In this document: positions 61,582 through 64,000 of the stretch, in pieces
How positions within the stretch are numbered: position 1 is the first letter of the stretch
How the letters are laid out: the number at the start of each line of letters is the position of its first letter
Assembly: GCF_000718555.1 (NCBI RefSeq)
Contig: NZ_JOAN01000029.1
Coordinates: 1-64,000, forward strand
Reading direction: 5' to 3'
From: Micromonospora chokoriensis
GTDB taxonomy: Bacteria; Actinomycetota; Actinomycetes; Mycobacteriales; Micromonosporaceae
Length of the DNA: 64,000 bases
Notes under the pieces: generated by a model
The model's input: only the letters and a program-made list of their open reading frames with translations
Databases searched by the model: none
What the model was told of the DNA's origin: nothing
Position numbers and translations under genes: made by a program

Positions 61582-63813
61582 TTACCTCGGCGTTGCGGGC
61601 GGGTCGGTCCGCCCGTCGAGGCGCTGCACCAACTCCCGTACGACCTCGATGAACGGCTCATCGGACTCGTCCGGCCAGTGCCCGTGGATGGGTGGAGCGA
61701 CGCTGTCACCGGGTGGCGTCACCACGTCGCGTGGATCCCGCTGTCGGCGATCCACCCTGGCGACCGGGTCGCCGGTGGTGGCCGGTGCGGGGGACGGACG
61801 CGGGGAGAAGAGCCAGCCGCCGATGGGGTCGGTGTCGCGCCACAGGTTCACCCAGCGCCAACCCACCCGACGGCCGATCTCGTGCAGTACGGCGTCGTCG
61901 ACGTAGGCGGGGAAGAGCCGAGCGTAGAGGCGGCGCAGCGGTGACCCGTGGGTGAGCAGGGCGACGCGGTCGCCGACCTGCGGCGGCAACTGGAGCACCG
62001 TGGCGGCGAGCAGGACCGAGCCGTGGCTGTGCCCGGTGAGCAGCACGGCGTCGCCACGCTCGACGAGGTACGTGATCCGGCGGGCCAACTCCGGCACGGC
62101 CCGCTCGGAGTAGCAGGGCGGCGCGAACGGGTGGGCGGCCCGGGGCCAGAAGGTGCCGAGGTCCCAGAGGACGCCGATGTGTCGACGGAACGGCACAGTC
62201 CGGTACGCGAAGATGCCGGCGACGATCAGCCCGAGGATGACCGCCGCGATCACCCAGCTGCCGAACGCGATGCCGAACGTGACCGCCTCCGCCGGCAACC
62301 TCGCGTTCCGCTCGATGACGTCGCCGGGGAACTGCCCCAGCAGGCCGACGGTGGTGGTGGCCGTGGCGAGTCCGGCGAGACAGCCGTAGAGCACGGCCAG
62401 TGGCACCAGTTTCTCGGCGAAGCGGGCACGGGCAATCGCGTCGCGGACCTGCCGCAGGCGGGGCTCGGCCTCGGCCGGCGGGTTCGGAAAGTCGCGCGCG
62501 ACGATCGCCGCCGCGGCCCGACGCCGACCTCGGCGGGAGAGCAGGACGACGAGGCCGGCGACGATCACGGTGACCAGCAGCGCGCGGAGGAAGCCGTAGA
62601 TCGCCCAGGTGTAGGCCCGGGGCGGGCCGGCGGCGATGCCCTCCCCGGTCGGCACGTCGCGGTCCAGGAAGTCCGCCACGCGGTAGACCAGCTCGGCGGA
62701 GTACGCCACCGCCATGCTGATCCCGGTGGCCGCGACCACGAGAGCGCCCAGCCCGAACAGCGGGGTGGCGCCCCGCTCTCCGCGTCGGTGGCAGAGCAGC
62801 ACCACGCCGAGGGCGGCCAGCAGCGTCGTCTGGGCGACGAACAGGCCGGCCAGGGTCGTGTCGTAGCCGGGTAGGCCGTGCCCCTCCGGCCATGGCTGCG
62901 AGCTGGTCAGCACGTGCGCCACGACGACCACGGTCAGGATGATGGCCGCCGTCCGGAGCGTGCGGGTCACCCCGTCGAGCCGCTTGTTGCCGGCGTCCCG
63001 GTCGATCAGCGGCGGCGTGCAGAGCAGCACCACGCAGCCCGTCAGGATCACCCCCGTGATCGCGGTCAGCGCGATCGTGGCGGCCGAGGCGCTGTTCGCG
63101 GCGCGGGCCAGGAGCAGAACGAGGTCAAGCGTCGCGAAGGCGGCAGCGACGTGGATGGCGCGCAACCGGCCCACCAGAGGCTCCGCGTCCCACTGACCGA
63201 CCGTGCCGAGCCGAGACGTGGAGCTGCCCTGATCGGGTGCGCGAAACGCCTCGAACGTCCGCCCCGGGCGGCAGCTGATCCGCCAGATCAGGCCGGTGGC
63301 GGCGGCTGGGACCAGCGCGAGCACCGCCAGCCGCGCACCGACCGGCCGTCCACCCAGCCAGGACAACCAGCTGCGTCCGGCCAGGCAGTCGGGCGAGGCC
63401 AGGCACTTCCAGCCCACGAGGTCCAGGGCGACACCGGCGATGGCGAGTACGTACAGCACGGTGAGCGTGAGCGCCAGCACCCGGCACAGGGACTTGACCA
63501 CCGCCTCGGTGCCAGGATTCGCCGGCCGCATCCAGATCGCCACGTTGGCCAGCATGAAGGGGAGCAGGAAGACCACCGCCAGGGTGCGGGCCACGGTCCC
63601 GGAGGGCAGGTCACCCCAGCGGTACGCCTCCAGCGTCACCCCGCGCACCCCGCCGGTGTCCGAGCACCGGCAGCGCGGCCGGTAGAACCCTCCACTGCGA
63701 TCGCCGGCGACCTGCCCGGTCTGTTGCAGGTCCAGCACCTGTGCGGCGCTCGCGCCGGAGACTCCGTGCACCCGTAGCTCCACGACGTCGCCGGAGTCGT
63801 CCGGCCCGCTCAA
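61582..63813 (-). CDS. Polytopic membrane alpha/beta hydrolase
   Basis: A 743-residue protein. An oxyanion-type HG motif is at the very N-terminus (ELRVHGVSG, 13-20). About eleven membrane helices follow (roughly 75-570), and the lipase nucleophile elbow comes after them, at TGHSHGS with Ser596. Asp660/662 (RDTDPIGG) and His712 (HGHWPDES) complete a likely triad. The hydrolase fold therefore appears interrupted by the membrane domain between its first strand and the nucleophile. Likely a membrane lipase/esterase on lipids; partners and substrate unknown. Confidence 0.7.
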   Translation of the reverse strand: MSGPDDSGDVVELRVHGVSGASAAQVLDLQQTGQVAGDRSGGFYRPRCRCSDTGGVRGVTLEAYRWGDLPSGTVARTLAVVFLLPFMLANVAIWMRPANPGTEAVVKSLCRVLALTLTVLYVLAIAGVALDLVGWKCLASPDCLAGRSWLSWLGGRPVGARLAVLALVPAAATGLIWRISCRPGRTFEAFRAPDQGSSTSRLGTVGQWDAEPLVGRLRAIHVAAAFATLDLVLLLARAANSASAATIALTAITGVILTGCVVLLCTPPLIDRDAGNKRLDGVTRTLRTAAIILTVVVVAHVLTSSQPWPEGHGLPGYDTTLAGLFVAQTTLLAALGVVLLCHRRGERGATPLFGLGALVVAATGISMAVAYSAELVYRVADFLDRDVPTGEGIAAGPPRAYTWAIYGFLRALLVTVIVAGLVVLLSRRGRRRAAAAIVARDFPNPPAEAEPRLRQVRDAIARARFAEKLVPLAVLYGCLAGLATATTTVGLLGQFPGDVIERNARLPAEAVTFGIAFGSWVIAAVILGLIVAGIFAYRTVPFRRHIGVLWDLGTFWPRAAHPFAPPCYSERAVPELARRITYLVERGDAVLLTGHSHGSVLLAATVLQLPPQVGDRVALLTHGSPLRRLYARLFPAYVDDAVLHEIGRRVGWRWVNLWRDTDPIGGWLFSPRPSPAPATTGDPVARVDRRQRDPRDVVTPPGDSVAPPIHGHWPDESDEPFIEVVRELVQRLDGRTDPPATPR

Positions 63814-64000
63814 CCGCGCTGATCCATCCGACGTCCCCCCGAGGCGTCTCGCAGCCCTTGCCCCGCGGCCCAGCCCCGCCGTCGAATGCCGGGGCCGACG
63901 ACTGCGATGACGGCAGAGCGCGGTCTACCCGAACCGAACGGCCTCAATCGCGGTGGGCGGGGACGCTACCGCCCCGGCGGGACCCGACCGGCAGTCGCCG
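63814..64000. other. 187-base right end without a recognisable gene
   Basis: GC-rich DNA upstream of the membrane hydrolase. No ORF, palindrome or promoter that I can support; it probably includes that gene's promoter or the start of a neighbouring feature. Confidence 0.4.

Overview
The window is high-GC actinobacterial DNA, most like Micromonospora or another Micromonosporaceae member (inferred, not searched). The reasons are GTG starts and 4-base stop/start overlaps, CBM13 (ricin-type) modules on secreted polysaccharide enzymes, F420-type oxidoreductases, a mycothiol-type PIG-L amidase, and terminators that are long GC hairpins with almost no T run. No rRNA, tRNA, CRISPR array, transposase or integrase was seen.

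Layout. (1) 1-15.2 kb is a plant-polysaccharide and sugar-acid region. It holds the end of a GH10 xylanase-CBM13 gene and a CBM13-CE1 esterase, then a FadR-type GntR regulator divergent from a nine-gene operon: a three-gene sugar ABC importer, an enolase-superfamily dehydratase, a Zn dehydrogenase, an SDR, a lactonase-type amidohydrolase and an aldo/keto reductase. The enzyme set matches an oxidative L-fucose-like (non-phosphorylated) route. A convergent ThuA/PQQ-sugar-dehydrogenase multidomain protein follows. (2) 15.2-23.8 kb is a ribose-type ABC importer operon (ATPase, two permeases, binding protein) ending in a D-tagatose/D-psicose 3-epimerase-like enzyme and a secreted beta-helix-CBM13 protein. 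(3) 23.9-30.6 kb is a LacI-controlled unit with an intracellular GH32-like glycosidase, the LacI gene, and an ABC importer operon with a beta-lactamase-fold esterase. (4) 30.7-41.4 kb has two large secreted GH43-type proteins sharing one C-terminal module, a WxL-like/DUF916-like surface pair, a secreted esterase, an IMPase-like protein lacking a metal-ligand Asp, and a secreted Ig-repeat protein. (5) 41.5-48.9 kb has DUF1801, an F420-NADP reductase-like protein, two LLM oxidoreductases divergent from a MarR gene, an ABC exporter, a small membrane protein and a DDN-type nitroreductase. (6) 48.9-52.1 kb has a lipoprotein, an E. coli-type arginyl-tRNA synthetase behind an arginine-rich leader peptide and attenuator, and an ArsR regulator. 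(7) 52.2-64 kb has a GH10 xylanase, a PIG-L amidase, an alpha/beta hydrolase, a prfH-rtcB rRNA-repair/rescue pair, a P-loop kinase-like protein, an LPXTG ice-binding-like adhesin with a collagen-like stalk and an apparent frameshift, a methyltransferase, an atypical SDR and a membrane alpha/beta hydrolase.

Reading the non-coding DNA gives several apparent regulons. GACGT-N3-ACGTC boxes occur at three promoters around the GntR gene. GCTAAA-N4-TTTAGC boxes occur at three promoters for the LacI protein. Paired TTGACNNGTCAA boxes lie between marR and the LLM operon. The most striking non-coding structure is the arginine leader-attenuator ahead of argS. Its 30-codon leader has four consecutive Arg codons and lies just downstream of a TATGCT -10. 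It is followed by mutually exclusive 10-bp antiterminator and 10-bp terminator stems.
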